A DNA stretch of 64,000 bases from Schlesneria paludicola DSM 18645 (lineage in GTDB: Bacteria > Planctomycetota > Planctomycetia > Planctomycetales > Planctomycetaceae), in the NCBI RefSeq assembly GCF_000255655.1, contig NZ_JH636435.1, positions 374,209 through 438,208 of the forward strand, written 5' to 3'. The position numbers and the translations under genes were made by a program. The notes beneath the pieces are model-generated. The model searched no databases. It saw nothing but the letters and a program-made list of their open reading frames with translations, and was not told the DNA's origin. Positions within the stretch are counted from its first letter, which is position 1. Every line of letters starts with the position of its first letter. Of this stretch, positions 43,320 through 52,915 are shown piece after piece.

Positions 43320-43661
43320 TCACTGGTTTCTCAGTACTTCCGCGGTAGGACGATTCGGTGCAAGGAACGCAACGCATTGCCCCAGCGCAATCAGTCCAAG
43401 TGTGGCAGCGGACACCCACCCCCCCTTGATTGAACCCACAATCAGGGCCGCGGCAGTCAGCGCGACAATACTTCCGCCAAAAGGCACTAGTCGTCGATAG
43501 AGCGAACGGCGCTCAACGTCTGCGACGAAAAGCGCTGCACGAGCGGATCGCCCCTGATCGCTTTCTTGCTCAAGATTAACCGGAATTCGCAGGAACAGGT
43601 TGCCCTGACGAATGATGCCGCCGGAATTCAGAATGGGCTTAGAGAGACGACGAGACGGCAC
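43320..43661 (-). CDS. Small membrane protein (about 113 aa)
   Basis: The best start is a GTG at 43661, with AAAGGAT about 8 bases upstream; the frame is open to a TTG at 43691. The N-terminal half is hydrophilic, with FLRIPVNLEQESDQGRS. Two hydrophobic segments follow, IVALTAAALIVGSI and AATLGLIALGQCVAFLA, giving a hairpin membrane anchor. No family is recognised. It stands alone between the SulP gene and the sialidase-esterase gene. Confidence 0.5.
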   Translation of the reverse strand: MPSRRLSKPILNSGGIIRQGNLFLRIPVNLEQESDQGRSARAALFVADVERRSLYRRLVPFGGSIVALTAAALIVGSIKGGWVSAATLGLIALGQCVAFLAPNRPTAEVLRNQ

Positions 43662-44186
43662 TGGGAGATCCTTTCTATCCGCATTCAACAATGCATAAGT
43701 TTCGGCGCCAGGCCGGCGTGATGCGCGTTTCGAAACAAAAGTGCCTTACTCACAGCAGGGCATCTGGAGTCGAACCATCAACCACAAAGCCCCCTCTGAA
43801 AGCACCTCCGTGCATACTCAGATTCATTCGATATCCAATCAAGACTCTTGCGACTGTCGAATAAGATGGGTTCGACAAGAGCAAGGGGACGCAATGTGCT
43901 CACACTGAAAGGGCGGGGGATCGATCAACCCGCGGCAATCGAACTTGAAGCACGGTCAATCATACCTTAAGAAACCGTAAGCGTCTAGAGGCGATGTGCT
44001 CGGTCCTGGCCGGATCGCGAGCATCGCCCGCAAAGACGCATACGTGCTCTGAGCGAGTACGTCGACGCATCAATTTCGATGTGCAGATCCATAAAGCGTG
44101 TTCGGCAGCTTCCGGCCGTGGAGTCCGAAAACATCAATCCGACTCAGCGTGATGATGGGACGTCATTCGTCGTTTGCCGATCAAAC
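43662..44186. other. Intergenic, nothing recognised
   Basis: This 525-base stretch includes a sequence near 43771 (GGTTCGACTCC on the minus strand) that superficially resembles a tRNA T-loop, but no cloverleaf forms. No gene is supported. Confidence 0.45.
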
Positions 44187-46799
44187 TCAATTTGCTGGCG
44201 GCGACACTGGTCGCCCATGCGCTCTGATGAACTCGCCGATCTGATTGATGGCGATACGTGCCTCAGGAAGCAATGGTTCGTGCGACTGAAAGACATGAAA
44301 CATGCCTGGCCAGATTTCGAGGCGGACCGAACCCCCGTCAGCGCGTGCCTTCTTGGCGACTCGAATGCTATCGTCACGAAGCATTTCATGTTCTCCCGCT
44401 TGGATCAATAGCGGGGGAAGCCCTCGAAAGTCGCCGAAGACAGGCGACGCCAGCGGATCGCGTTGATCTGCTGTGCCTAAATAGTGGTCGCGGAATACCG
44501 GCATTGTTCGAGCGCTAATGATTGGATCGTCGACCGTTTTCAGAGAATCACTTTGGAAAGTCCAATCGGTACATGGAGAAATCGCAATTGCTCCCGCAGG
44601 AAGCGGCAAGTGGCGATCTCGAATCGCCAACAGAGTTGCCAAGGTGAGATTGCCGCCTGCGGAATCCCCAGCAATGAATGTTGAATGCGCTGGGGAGGGT
44701 CCGCTGGGGCCGTTCGCGACCATCCAATCATGCGCTCGAACGCAGTCATCGAGTCCGGCAGGAAACGGGTGTTCCGGCGCGAGACGATAATCCGGAAGAA
44801 GGACTGCGCATTGGGCAGTGGCCGAGAGATGTGCGGCCAGCGGTAAGTAGAACCCACCCGCGCCTGACACGAATCCGCCTCCATGAAGATAAAGCAGTCG
44901 TACGTCTGGGTCGGCGCCGGGAGCAACCACCCATTCACAAGGAATGTCTCCCACGTTCACACGAGTCAGTTTGACACCGTCAATCGTCGGCATTCGGCGT
45001 GATCCCATCCCGGCACGCAGCGCCGTTAGATCAAACTGCCGAGTTCCAAATGGCGTGCCCGTGCGAAGTTTCTCCAGGTACCGACGTCCCTCGGCCGAGA
45101 CCTCTCTCTGCCAAACATCCGCCGCGGCCAGTCGACGGGCAGGAACGAGAAGGTCGTCCAGAGCGATTCGTTCAAAGACGAGTTGAGATTGACTTCCTTC
45201 GTAAACGATTCCGATGTCATCCTGACCGACGCGAGTCAGACTTGGATAACCCGCACCGACACCTTCGTCCAGGAGCAAATGGTGCGAATCTGGCCAAGTC
45301 GCCCCCTCGTCGAAACTGACTTGGATCGTATGATTCATTCGCCCTTTCTGCGTGTGAGGATTGGCAAACAACAGGATGTGCTTTGTTTCACTCGCACGAT
45401 GGTAGCGGACGCTCAAAAGACTGCCGTTGCAGTTCGGCTCGATCAGAGTGCAGCGGTTTGTGACGTGCGGGGTCCATGTCTGGCCAAGATCGCTCGTGAC
45501 GACAACCGCTCGAAATCGTTCGCGGTCGTTGCGAACGTTGAGCATGATTGAGCCATCATCCAGCAACGCCGCCTGGCATTCGTTTCCGCCCGTGTATCCC
45601 GGCTTGCCGACGGTCCAGGTTTCGCCATGATCGTGGCTGACCATGAGTGTTGCAAACGTCTCCAGTTTCTCACGGCCAGTGCGCCCTTGTACCGGCATCA
45701 CAAGCGTTCCATCGGACAGGCAGATTCCAGACTGTGGCGAGGGAGCCAGCAACCACCATGATTCGTCCTTTAGCTTGCGAGTCAGGTTCTCGGGCTTGGA
45801 CCACGTGATTCCATCGTCCTTCGATCGAACCATCATAAACTGAGCCGTCTTTCCAATTTCAAACCCCGGCTCTGAACCGTCCCCGACCCATTGATGCTGT
45901 CCGGGCTTGCCACTCATCCAGAGGGCGAAGCAAAAGATCTCGCCCGTCTGCTGGTCAACAATGATCCCGGGATCGCTGCAACCATTTAGTTCTTGGGGCA
46001 GGCCACCATACTCTCCCATGTCCATGATGACGCGCACCGGGTCCCAGGTCTGTCCGCCGTCAGTACTGCGGCTGAGACCGATGTCGATATCCTCTTGCAG
46101 GTCGCGGCCCTTACGACGGCGCATGTCGCAGACCACCAGCAGAGATCCTTTCGGAGATGTTGTCATCGCCGGGATTCGGTAGGTGTGAACACCGTCGTCA
46201 TTGTGCTTCCGCAGTGCGACGCCGATGCGATGACGCAGTTCTATGTGACGATCTTGCGGGACGAGATGTCCAAGGGTCGTTTCAACGACCGTGCAAGTCG
46301 CCGCAACTCGATGCGCAAGACTGGCAGTGTCCTTCAGTCGGCATGCCAGCCAGAACACATTTTTGCCTTCGTGAAGCGGTTGATCGACTTCAAAGAGAAT
46401 CGTCGCAGCAGGCGCAAGGGTCTTGCCAACGACGGTGCCTGTCGTAAAGACGTCTTGATCGCCCGTTGCGAACAACATCAGCGAATCAAGGTCGCCGAGG
46501 TCGTCTGTTCCGTTGAGCGTGAACCCCAGGGTCCGGATCTGTACGGCAGCCCCTTTTTCCACGGCGACAACGATGCGCAACAACGGCCCGTACGCATTAC
46601 GAATCAACATCGGACAGATGGGCCGTGTAACGGTTGCCGTGGCCTGCTTCGCGAAATCCTGACCACGAAGCTCGCTCACCCTGATCACGGATGCGCACAG
46701 CACACCCAGCACCAAGGCGGAGTTGAATGCCCTTTGCCAAAACGCAAAAGAGCTTCGAATGCCGATCGTTTCCAAGTGAGGACGAGAAACACATTTCAT
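44187..46799 (-). CDS. Sialidase-esterase fusion (exo-alpha-sialidase plus alpha/beta hydrolase)
   Basis: An 870-residue exported protein. Residues 1-50 form a signal or anchor. Residues 55-180 match the N-terminal sandwich domain of BNR-type neuraminidases. The sialidase propeller begins with HTYRIPAMTT (YRIP at 207-210) and has Asp-boxes such as STDGGQTW (245-252), KDDGITW, HDHGETW, SDLGQTW and FDEGATW. From about residue 605 to the end is a hormone-sensitive-lipase-type alpha/beta hydrolase: oxyanion-hole HGGG at 639-642, nucleophile Ser713 in GDSAGG, acidic residue Glu805 in GEHEMLRDD, and His835 in PGMFHVF. Together it could remove acyl groups and sialic acids from glycans. The start is uncertain: ATG 46799 or 46820. 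Confidence 0.88.
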   Translation of the reverse strand: MKCVSRPHLETIGIRSSFAFWQRAFNSALVLGVLCASVIRVSELRGQDFAKQATATVTRPICPMLIRNAYGPLLRIVVAVEKGAAVQIRTLGFTLNGTDDLGDLDSLMLFATGDQDVFTTGTVVGKTLAPAATILFEVDQPLHEGKNVFWLACRLKDTASLAHRVAATCTVVETTLGHLVPQDRHIELRHRIGVALRKHNDDGVHTYRIPAMTTSPKGSLLVVCDMRRRKGRDLQEDIDIGLSRSTDGGQTWDPVRVIMDMGEYGGLPQELNGCSDPGIIVDQQTGEIFCFALWMSGKPGQHQWVGDGSEPGFEIGKTAQFMMVRSKDDGITWSKPENLTRKLKDESWWLLAPSPQSGICLSDGTLVMPVQGRTGREKLETFATLMVSHDHGETWTVGKPGYTGGNECQAALLDDGSIMLNVRNDRERFRAVVVTSDLGQTWTPHVTNRCTLIEPNCNGSLLSVRYHRASETKHILLFANPHTQKGRMNHTIQVSFDEGATWPDSHHLLLDEGVGAGYPSLTRVGQDDIGIVYEGSQSQLVFERIALDDLLVPARRLAAADVWQREVSAEGRRYLEKLRTGTPFGTRQFDLTALRAGMGSRRMPTIDGVKLTRVNVGDIPCEWVVAPGADPDVRLLYLHGGGFVSGAGGFYLPLAAHLSATAQCAVLLPDYRLAPEHPFPAGLDDCVRAHDWMVANGPSGPSPAHSTFIAGDSAGGNLTLATLLAIRDRHLPLPAGAIAISPCTDWTFQSDSLKTVDDPIISARTMPVFRDHYLGTADQRDPLASPVFGDFRGLPPLLIQAGEHEMLRDDSIRVAKKARADGGSVRLEIWPGMFHVFQSHEPLLPEARIAINQIGEFIRAHGRPVSPPAN

Positions 46800-47042
46800 G
46801 ATGTCACTCTTGGGGGGCATGACTTCGCCAACACGATTCTGCATTCGCCACGGCTTCATTGTCGAATTCGGCGCGGTGCATTGCAGAATGCGAATCCATA
46901 GCTGGTTATGGTGTGCAAAGATACCCCTGATCCGCAAGGACAAGCATCCGGATCTGTACGAACCGCCCAATTTCGCAATGACGGCCGTAACCGCCGTCTG
47001 GCCAGCGAATCATGGAGAATAGAGATACCGCGGACCACTGAA

Positions 47043-48041
47043 TCAGCGCGGCGTCGTGAACTCGATGGGGTACGGCCCCACATCAAAGCTTTGAGCGTAG
47101 TAGCCCTTCACACCAACATCGAGAGCGAGCTCGCTGCGAATTCCGCGTCCCGCCTGAAGGCTCTTGAGCGCGAAGCCAAAGTCCCATTGGGGCCGCCAGC
47201 CGAGTTCCGTCTGGGCTCGATCGCTGACGTAGACGCGATCGACCTCCGTAAACATTGTCCAGTTGCGGGCACGATAGATTGCGTCACTCTCGGGAAAGTA
47301 CTTGAGCAGGACCTCTGTCGGGTTGGCGCGGAGTGTTGGCAGGTCTTTCTTCGTAAATGGCGTCGGCGCAGAAATGATGTAGCAGCCGAACCCAAGTCCC
47401 GGAGCTTTCTCCATGGCCAGAAAATGAGCGCTCACGACATCTTCCATGTCGACACGTCGATACAACAGCTCATTCAACTGAACGTTCTCCAGACTGAACT
47501 GAGAGCGAACTTCTGCAGAATCATCTTCTTCCGGGAAGAATCGAGAGGTCTTCAGGATGATCACAGGAAGCCGCCCCCGTCGTGCGAACATCTCGCAAAG
47601 GTGTTCCGCGGCAAGCTTGGTCACACCATAAATGTTCTTCGGAATGGGCGTCACGTCCTCCGTGATCCAAGCTGCAGGCATTCCGGGCATAGGATTGAGT
47701 GCGGAACCGAAGGTGCTGGTCGTGCTTGTGAATACGAAACTTTGCACCCTGGACGCAACCGCCGCCTCAAGCAACGTCAAGGTCCCGGTGACATTCGTGT
47801 CGACGAACGCCTGATGCGAATGCGTGGCTATGTGCGGCTTATGAAGCGTGGCCGTATGAATGACGTGAGTGGCGCCACTACAGATCTTTTCGACGAAATG
47901 CGGATCAGCGATGGACCCAATGTGATTCGTGTAAGACGAGGGCTTCACATCGACGCCGATCGCATCGCGATTGAGCTTTCGCAGCGTTCGCATCAGGGCT
48001 TCACCAAGATGTCCCGCGCTGCCAGTAACCAGAACCGTCAT
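47043..48041 (-). CDS. NAD-dependent epimerase/dehydratase
   Basis: A 332-residue extended short-chain dehydrogenase. The dinucleotide motif is VLVTGSAGHLGEAL (3-16), and the active site has the Ser/Thr region TSTTSTFG plus YGVTK with Tyr138 and Lys142. VDTNVTGTLTLLEAA is also typical. These features place it with NAD(P)-dependent nucleotide-sugar epimerases and dehydratases; the substrate cannot be read from sequence. It has no signal peptide, so it is cytoplasmic. It stands alone between the sialidase-esterase and the Cys-rich lipoprotein genes. Confidence 0.92.
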   Translation of the reverse strand: MTVLVTGSAGHLGEALMRTLRKLNRDAIGVDVKPSSYTNHIGSIADPHFVEKICSGATHVIHTATLHKPHIATHSHQAFVDTNVTGTLTLLEAAVASRVQSFVFTSTTSTFGSALNPMPGMPAAWITEDVTPIPKNIYGVTKLAAEHLCEMFARRGRLPVIILKTSRFFPEEDDSAEVRSQFSLENVQLNELLYRRVDMEDVVSAHFLAMEKAPGLGFGCYIISAPTPFTKKDLPTLRANPTEVLLKYFPESDAIYRARNWTMFTEVDRVYVSDRAQTELGWRPQWDFGFALKSLQAGRGIRSELALDVGVKGYYAQSFDVGPYPIEFTTPR

Positions 48042-48232
48042 TCGTAGCTCGACCTCCTCTGAAATCGTATCAGAGCCAAATCGGCCGACAAGGTTCGCGT
48101 GCGTCGAGATATTGGGCCGAGCGAGTTGTCGGATCGAGACGACGAACGACGTGCATTACAATCGGAGTTGAATCGTCCGCTCGCATGAATCCCCTAGTGC
48201 ATCGCGCGACGGCAAGGCGAAGGATGATGGCG

Positions 48233-48559
48233 TCAGTGACCTGGACACCGACACGTCGGCGTGCAGCATGGCGTTTGTGGATAACCCCACACGCGAATTG
48301 TTCCACAGTCTCCGTCGCTGATCAATCGCCCATAAAGGCAACTCAATGATCCACAGCCATTGCATCCATCTGAACGACACTGCCCCGATGGACAGCGGGC
48401 GTTCCCTTGGCTCCCACCGTGCGGGGTCGAGGAAATTGATGTATATGTTTGAACTGGCTGTTGGCAGGTTGGGCAATAGACGGATTGTGTCTGCACGCAT
48501 TGGCAGCCAACGACATGAAAAAGCACACTCATCAGTGCGACAGTGGACCAGAATCGCAT
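48233..48559 (-). CDS. Small Cys-rich lipoprotein (108 aa)
   Basis: The ATG at 48559 follows AAAGGAT by about 9 bases. A short signal peptide ends FHVVGC with Cys19 as the lipidation site. The mature protein is Cys-rich, with about 14 cysteines in all, in patterns CPTC, GQC, GCNGCG, CC and CRCPG, and is otherwise Ser/Gly-rich. This pattern suggests a disulfide- or metal-stabilised secreted peptide. No family is recognised. Confidence 0.6.
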   Translation of the reverse strand: MRFWSTVALMSVLFHVVGCQCVQTQSVYCPTCQQPVQTYTSISSTPHGGSQGNARCPSGQCRSDGCNGCGSLSCLYGRLISDGDCGTIRVWGYPQTPCCTPTCRCPGH

Positions 48560-49298
48560 CGTGGTTCAATCCTTTTCGCGGCCAGAGGAATCATCCTTGA
48601 TTCCAGAATCGACGTACCGAAATTATCGGCCCTCTCATGAGGGAGGTTGCAGTCGATTCGTCGTTCCGTTTGTGCGATGGATACCACAGAGGCGCAAAGT
48701 GACGGGATTGCCGGTTCCGAAGACTGGGTAGACCTTGACGGCAAGAATTATCCAGCGTAATTGAACGCAATAGGGCGGGACATCTGGAAGCAAACGCGCC
48801 CTGAATGAATTCGAGAGGTTACATCGACCAGCAAAGATTTAACTCGCTTCGTCGATCCCTCGAATCAGTGTTGCCATTCGGGCGTCAATACGAAGTTCAT
48901 TTCCGGACGCCCGCTGCCCGAAAGGACGCCCGCTTGAGATTCGTCCGAATCGTGCCTAATCATCATCCAACGCAGCGGCGAATTGCTTGATTGCGTGGCT
49001 TTGTATCGTCCCGACAGTCGGTGGGAAGCAGTTTGGATGCGCCAGAACGGAATGCGCATAGTCCCATCACTCAGAACATACCGCCACCCAAGGGTCTCGA
49101 ATCCTGGTTCCAGACGTCACCGTTGTCGGACTGACGAACGAGCCCCGCTTCGAAGTTGGTGAGATATGGACTCGTGCCGCAATCTCGTCGCGATCTCAAA
49201 TTTGCCGTAACTTCGGTCAGTCAACGAGAGGTCGTCGACATCTTCAAGCTCGCGTCGCGCACAATTGCCAGAGTGCGGCGAGACGCGAATCCCAACAG
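48560..49298. other. Intergenic with a possible degraded gene
   Basis: On the minus strand, 48865-49118 is an open frame reading GWRYVLSDGTMRIPFWRIQT and ending PEMNFVLTPEWQH, preceded in another frame by a stretch reading SDNGDVWNQDSRPLGGGMF. The two halves look like parts of one frameshifted coding region, but I cannot identify it. No start with a ribosome site is evident. Confidence 0.35.
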
Positions 49299-50363
49299 CT
49301 ACTTCTCTGGGGCGAGAAACTTGAACGGCTCTGCCTTCTTAAAATTGCCTGTCTGATCACCTCCGACGGGAGTTTTTCCCGTGACGGTCAACTTACGCGT
49401 TCCTGCGTCCGCGTTGAAGTCGATCTCATCAAGCTTCACCCAGAGGACACTGGGCATGAACGTATCTTCGAAATAGTACACGCGATTCTTTTGATCAGAG
49501 ACTGTCCGCCAGAGAGTGGATGAAATGTTTGGCTGGTCTGCTGTACCAATTCCTCGTGGCACACTGACATTCCGCATCACGCTGAAGACGCTGGCCACGG
49601 CCTCGCGTAAATCACCTGATTGTCGGCAGGCGTTGATATAAAACGACGCGCGTGCGAATCGATCGGCAGCACGGTTCGTACCTGGCAGCATGATTGTTCC
49701 ACCAATCTGCTGCCAGTACTTGTTCAGGGCGAGTTGTTCGTCGAAGACGGGTGAATTCGTCATCACTTGGAACTGCTTGCCGTGATGTATGACGAGCTTT
49801 CCTTTGATGTACTCAAAAATCGCCGAATCGCCCGCGGAGTCAGAGATGGCAAGATGCACAGTTCCCTTTGCCCCGTTGGGAGCTTCGGTCGTGACAATTC
49901 GAAAAGACTCCTTCTTCAATTCGGCGACCGCTTCGTTGACAGTCGAAAAATTATCGAGCAGGTACTGCGCCCATGCCGAGATCATAATCGCCGGACGCGT
50001 ATCCGTTGTGGGCGCGTATTCGGATTCGGCCAGGTAGAGCAAGTTCGCGACCAAACCCTTTTCGTTCATTCCATCGGCAGTCCCTGCTTCGTAAACCGAA
50101 GTGATCACGCTGCCATACTGACTGGTCCACTTCAGTGAGACATCGCCCAGCCCTCCGTCCCGCTTCATCCCACGCGGAAAAATCCAAAGGTTACTGTGCA
50201 TGTCCTCCACCCAGTCCATCGTGCGCCCGGTGACGGTCTGCTCGTCTTTGCCGAAGTAAACGGCCCGGGTGCACGCCTCCGAAAGAGCAGTCACCCCCGC
50301 GGTTATGCCACTCACAAGAATTGCCATGTGGACGAACATCGATCGTCGGAAACGTCGGACCAT
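49299..50363 (-). CDS. Choloylglycine hydrolase/penicillin V acylase-type Ntn hydrolase
   Basis: A 354-residue exported enzyme of the linear amide C-N hydrolase family. The signal peptide ends at LSEA, and Cys31 (CTRAVYFG) becomes the N-terminal nucleophile after processing. The next conserved residues are Arg47 and Asp50 in TGRTMDWVEDM. YEAGTADGMNEKGLVANLLYL is also a family block, including the oxyanion Asn. Known members hydrolyse bile salts, penicillin V or acyl-homoserine lactones. The start at 50363 is chosen because it gives a signal peptide; the frame is open to 50456. It is divergent from the class III FBPase gene. Confidence 0.9.
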   Translation of the reverse strand: MVRRFRRSMFVHMAILVSGITAGVTALSEACTRAVYFGKDEQTVTGRTMDWVEDMHSNLWIFPRGMKRDGGLGDVSLKWTSQYGSVITSVYEAGTADGMNEKGLVANLLYLAESEYAPTTDTRPAIMISAWAQYLLDNFSTVNEAVAELKKESFRIVTTEAPNGAKGTVHLAISDSAGDSAIFEYIKGKLVIHHGKQFQVMTNSPVFDEQLALNKYWQQIGGTIMLPGTNRAADRFARASFYINACRQSGDLREAVASVFSVMRNVSVPRGIGTADQPNISSTLWRTVSDQKNRVYYFEDTFMPSVLWVKLDEIDFNADAGTRKLTVTGKTPVGGDQTGNFKKAEPFKFLAPEK

Positions 50364-50746
50364 AATGTCACTCGCTTTAAGTAGGTGTGGCGCACAATTC
50401 GCTGTTTCGCAGCATCGACAAATAAGGCTGTGCGTTCCCCGAATGCATCTCGACAACGACTCGTTCCTGCACGGCGTCAGGACGGAATATCGGCATTTAG
50501 ACGGGATGGCGGGGACTGCACGACCGTTCTCATCGAAATTGATTGGATTGTGTATCGAAACCGAAGCAACATTTCAAAGTGCCCTGAGTGGTTCTCCAGA
50601 TGGCACGAATCAATCGAGCAACAGACGTCGTCAATTCGGTTTTTTCGCTTCGAATATGGGTGGCCTCGCTACTATCGTCGTCGTTAGACTTCCGTTCTCA
50701 GGTTTCATGACACCCAAGGCAATCCTTCCATCAGCGTGGACGCGAC
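50364..50746. other. Intergenic, divergent promoter region
   Basis: This 383-base region lies between the leftward acylase gene and the rightward FBPase gene. Frames within it are shadows. No hairpin terminator was recognised. Confidence 0.45.
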
Positions 50747-52750
50747 ATGGTGACCGCAGAAAATCACGACGATCAGGCTCAGGCGTGTCGAGGACAGAAT
50801 CACAAACCCAGTCGGTACGAACTGACGCAGTTGCGGGCACTGGCGCGGCAGTTCCCCAATATTGATTCGGCACTTGCCGAGATCGCACGCCTTTCGGCGG
50901 TACTCACATTGCCGAAAGGGACTGTGCACGTCATCAGTGACGTCCATGGCGAAGATAAAAAGCTGCGGCACGTGATCAACAATGCCTCTGGAACGCTGCG
51001 TCCACTGGTGGAACGGCTGTTCCGAGAGAGGATGGACCCGCGTGAGTTTCAAGAATTCTTGACACTGATCTTTTATCCTGCCGAGGTCACTCGCCGGCTG
51101 GAACAGACGCTCACGGACCGAGAGGAACTGCGTACGTTTGCTCGTCGTACCCTGAGATACCAGTTTGATCTCGTCCGCGTCTTGGCCGCGCGATATAGCC
51201 TGAAACGCGCGATGCAAGTCTTTCCCCGCGAGTATGCCGACCTGTTCGCCGAGATGTTGCACGAACCCACCGCGGATCGGCGAACGGAATTCGTCGAAGC
51301 AATCGTCGACGAATTGCTGCTGCGCGGACGTGCGCTCCATCTGATTCATATTACAGGACGCCTGATCCGCAATCTCGCAATTTACGAGCTGATCATTGGA
51401 GGCGACTGCTGGGATCGAGGACCGCGCGGAGACCGTGTGGTCGACTATTTGCGTGAGCAACCGCAAGTCTCTTTCATCTGGGGCAATCACGATATTGCGT
51501 GGCTCGGAGCGAATCTGGGACACGATGCACTGATCTGCCACGTACTTCGAGTTTCGCTGCGATATCGACGACTTGGTCAGCTCGACGAGGGGTACAGTAT
51601 TCCGCTCACACCCATCGAACACCTGGCACGAACGATCTACGCCGACGATCCCGCGGTACATTTCATGCCGAAGGCCAGTGGAATGCGCCCAAATCTCCTC
51701 GTGGCGAGGATGCAGAAGGCCATGGCCATCATGCAATTCAAGCTCGAAGGGCCGATGCTAGCACGCAACCCGGAATGGGATCTCGATCATCGCCGCCTGC
51801 TGCATTCAATTGATCATCGAAACGGCACAATCCAGGTTGATGGCGTCACGTACGAACTACGCGACACACTCTTTCCGACAATTGATCCTGCCGATCCGTA
51901 CAAGTTGACGGACGAGGAACAATTGTGCATGAATCGCATGCGTCATTCGTTCGTCAGCAGCCAGAAATTGTCCGAACATATGCGGTATATCGTCGCCAAT
52001 GGATCGATGTATCTGCGGCGCGACAATCATTTGATCTTCCATGGCTGCATTCCCTCTGATACAGCCGGCAACTTCCTGCCGATGCCCGTCGACGGGCAAT
52101 GGTTGAGTGGTCGAGCGATGTTCGATGCCATCGAGAACCTCGTCGCCAGGGCGCTAGAGGATCGACGCGAAAAGGACCTGGATCTGATGTGGTATCTGTG
52201 GAGCGGCCCACGCTCACCTCTATTCGGGAAAGACCGCATCGCCACCCTGGAACGCGACTTCATTGCCGACAAGACACCCCATCACGAAACAAAGGATCCC
52301 TACTTTTCTCTGATTCACGAACCCTGGTTCTGCGAAAAGGTTCTCGCGGAATTCGGAGTCGACACGGACAGGGGCCTGATTGTCAACGGGCATGTGCCGG
52401 TGAAGATCGAGAACGGCGAGTCGCCACTCAAGCGGAGTGGGAAAGCCATCACGATCGACGGGGCCTTCTCGGAAGCGTATGGCGACCACGGTTACACACT
52501 GGTGCTGGAAGCCGATCGCACAATTCTCGCCAAGCACCACCATTTTGAATCGGTTGACGCTGCCATACGACAAGGCGTCGATATCGTTCCCAGTGTTTCG
52601 GTGATCCGCGAGTGGGATCGCCCTCGCCGAATGTCGGATACGGAACGCGGCGAGCAGTTCCGGTGTGATATTGAGATGCTGGAAAGACTGATTGAACTTT
52701 ATCGGAACAACTATCTGAGACAGGACGAATGGCGCCAGTCGGTGAGTTAG
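50747..52750 (+). CDS. fbp: Class III fructose-1,6-bisphosphatase
   Basis: A 667-residue metallophosphoesterase that dephosphorylates fructose-1,6-bisphosphate in gluconeogenesis. The metal motifs are SDVHGEDKKL (64-73), GGDCWDRGPRGDRV and WGNHD, the calcineurin-like signature. The long C-terminal part (HFMPKASGMR, CIPSDTAGNF, LWSGPRSPLFGKD, INGHVPVK-type block) matches class III enzymes such as Bacillus Fbp; length is normal (about 640-670). Class III is best known from Firmicutes but occurs in other phyla. It starts at ATG 50747. The adjacent genes are not obviously related to it. Confidence 0.93.
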   Translation: MVTAENHDDQAQACRGQNHKPSRYELTQLRALARQFPNIDSALAEIARLSAVLTLPKGTVHVISDVHGEDKKLRHVINNASGTLRPLVERLFRERMDPREFQEFLTLIFYPAEVTRRLEQTLTDREELRTFARRTLRYQFDLVRVLAARYSLKRAMQVFPREYADLFAEMLHEPTADRRTEFVEAIVDELLLRGRALHLIHITGRLIRNLAIYELIIGGDCWDRGPRGDRVVDYLREQPQVSFIWGNHDIAWLGANLGHDALICHVLRVSLRYRRLGQLDEGYSIPLTPIEHLARTIYADDPAVHFMPKASGMRPNLLVARMQKAMAIMQFKLEGPMLARNPEWDLDHRRLLHSIDHRNGTIQVDGVTYELRDTLFPTIDPADPYKLTDEEQLCMNRMRHSFVSSQKLSEHMRYIVANGSMYLRRDNHLIFHGCIPSDTAGNFLPMPVDGQWLSGRAMFDAIENLVARALEDRREKDLDLMWYLWSGPRSPLFGKDRIATLERDFIADKTPHHETKDPYFSLIHEPWFCEKVLAEFGVDTDRGLIVNGHVPVKIENGESPLKRSGKAITIDGAFSEAYGDHGYTLVLEADRTILAKHHHFESVDAAIRQGVDIVPSVSVIREWDRPRRMSDTERGEQFRCDIEMLERLIELYRNNYLRQDEWRQSVS

Positions 52751-52915
52751 CTTGTGTGGCCGCGGCAGAGACCGAACGATCTCTCGCCGGCGGCCCTCAA
52801 GGTGATGCTTGCGCTATTTCACGGAGCCAAGTTGAGCAACGAAGCGAGCATTCCGGCTCACGTTCAAAAGTGCGTACCACGTTTTACGGCCCCCGCATCA
52901 AGGCAATCGACGACG

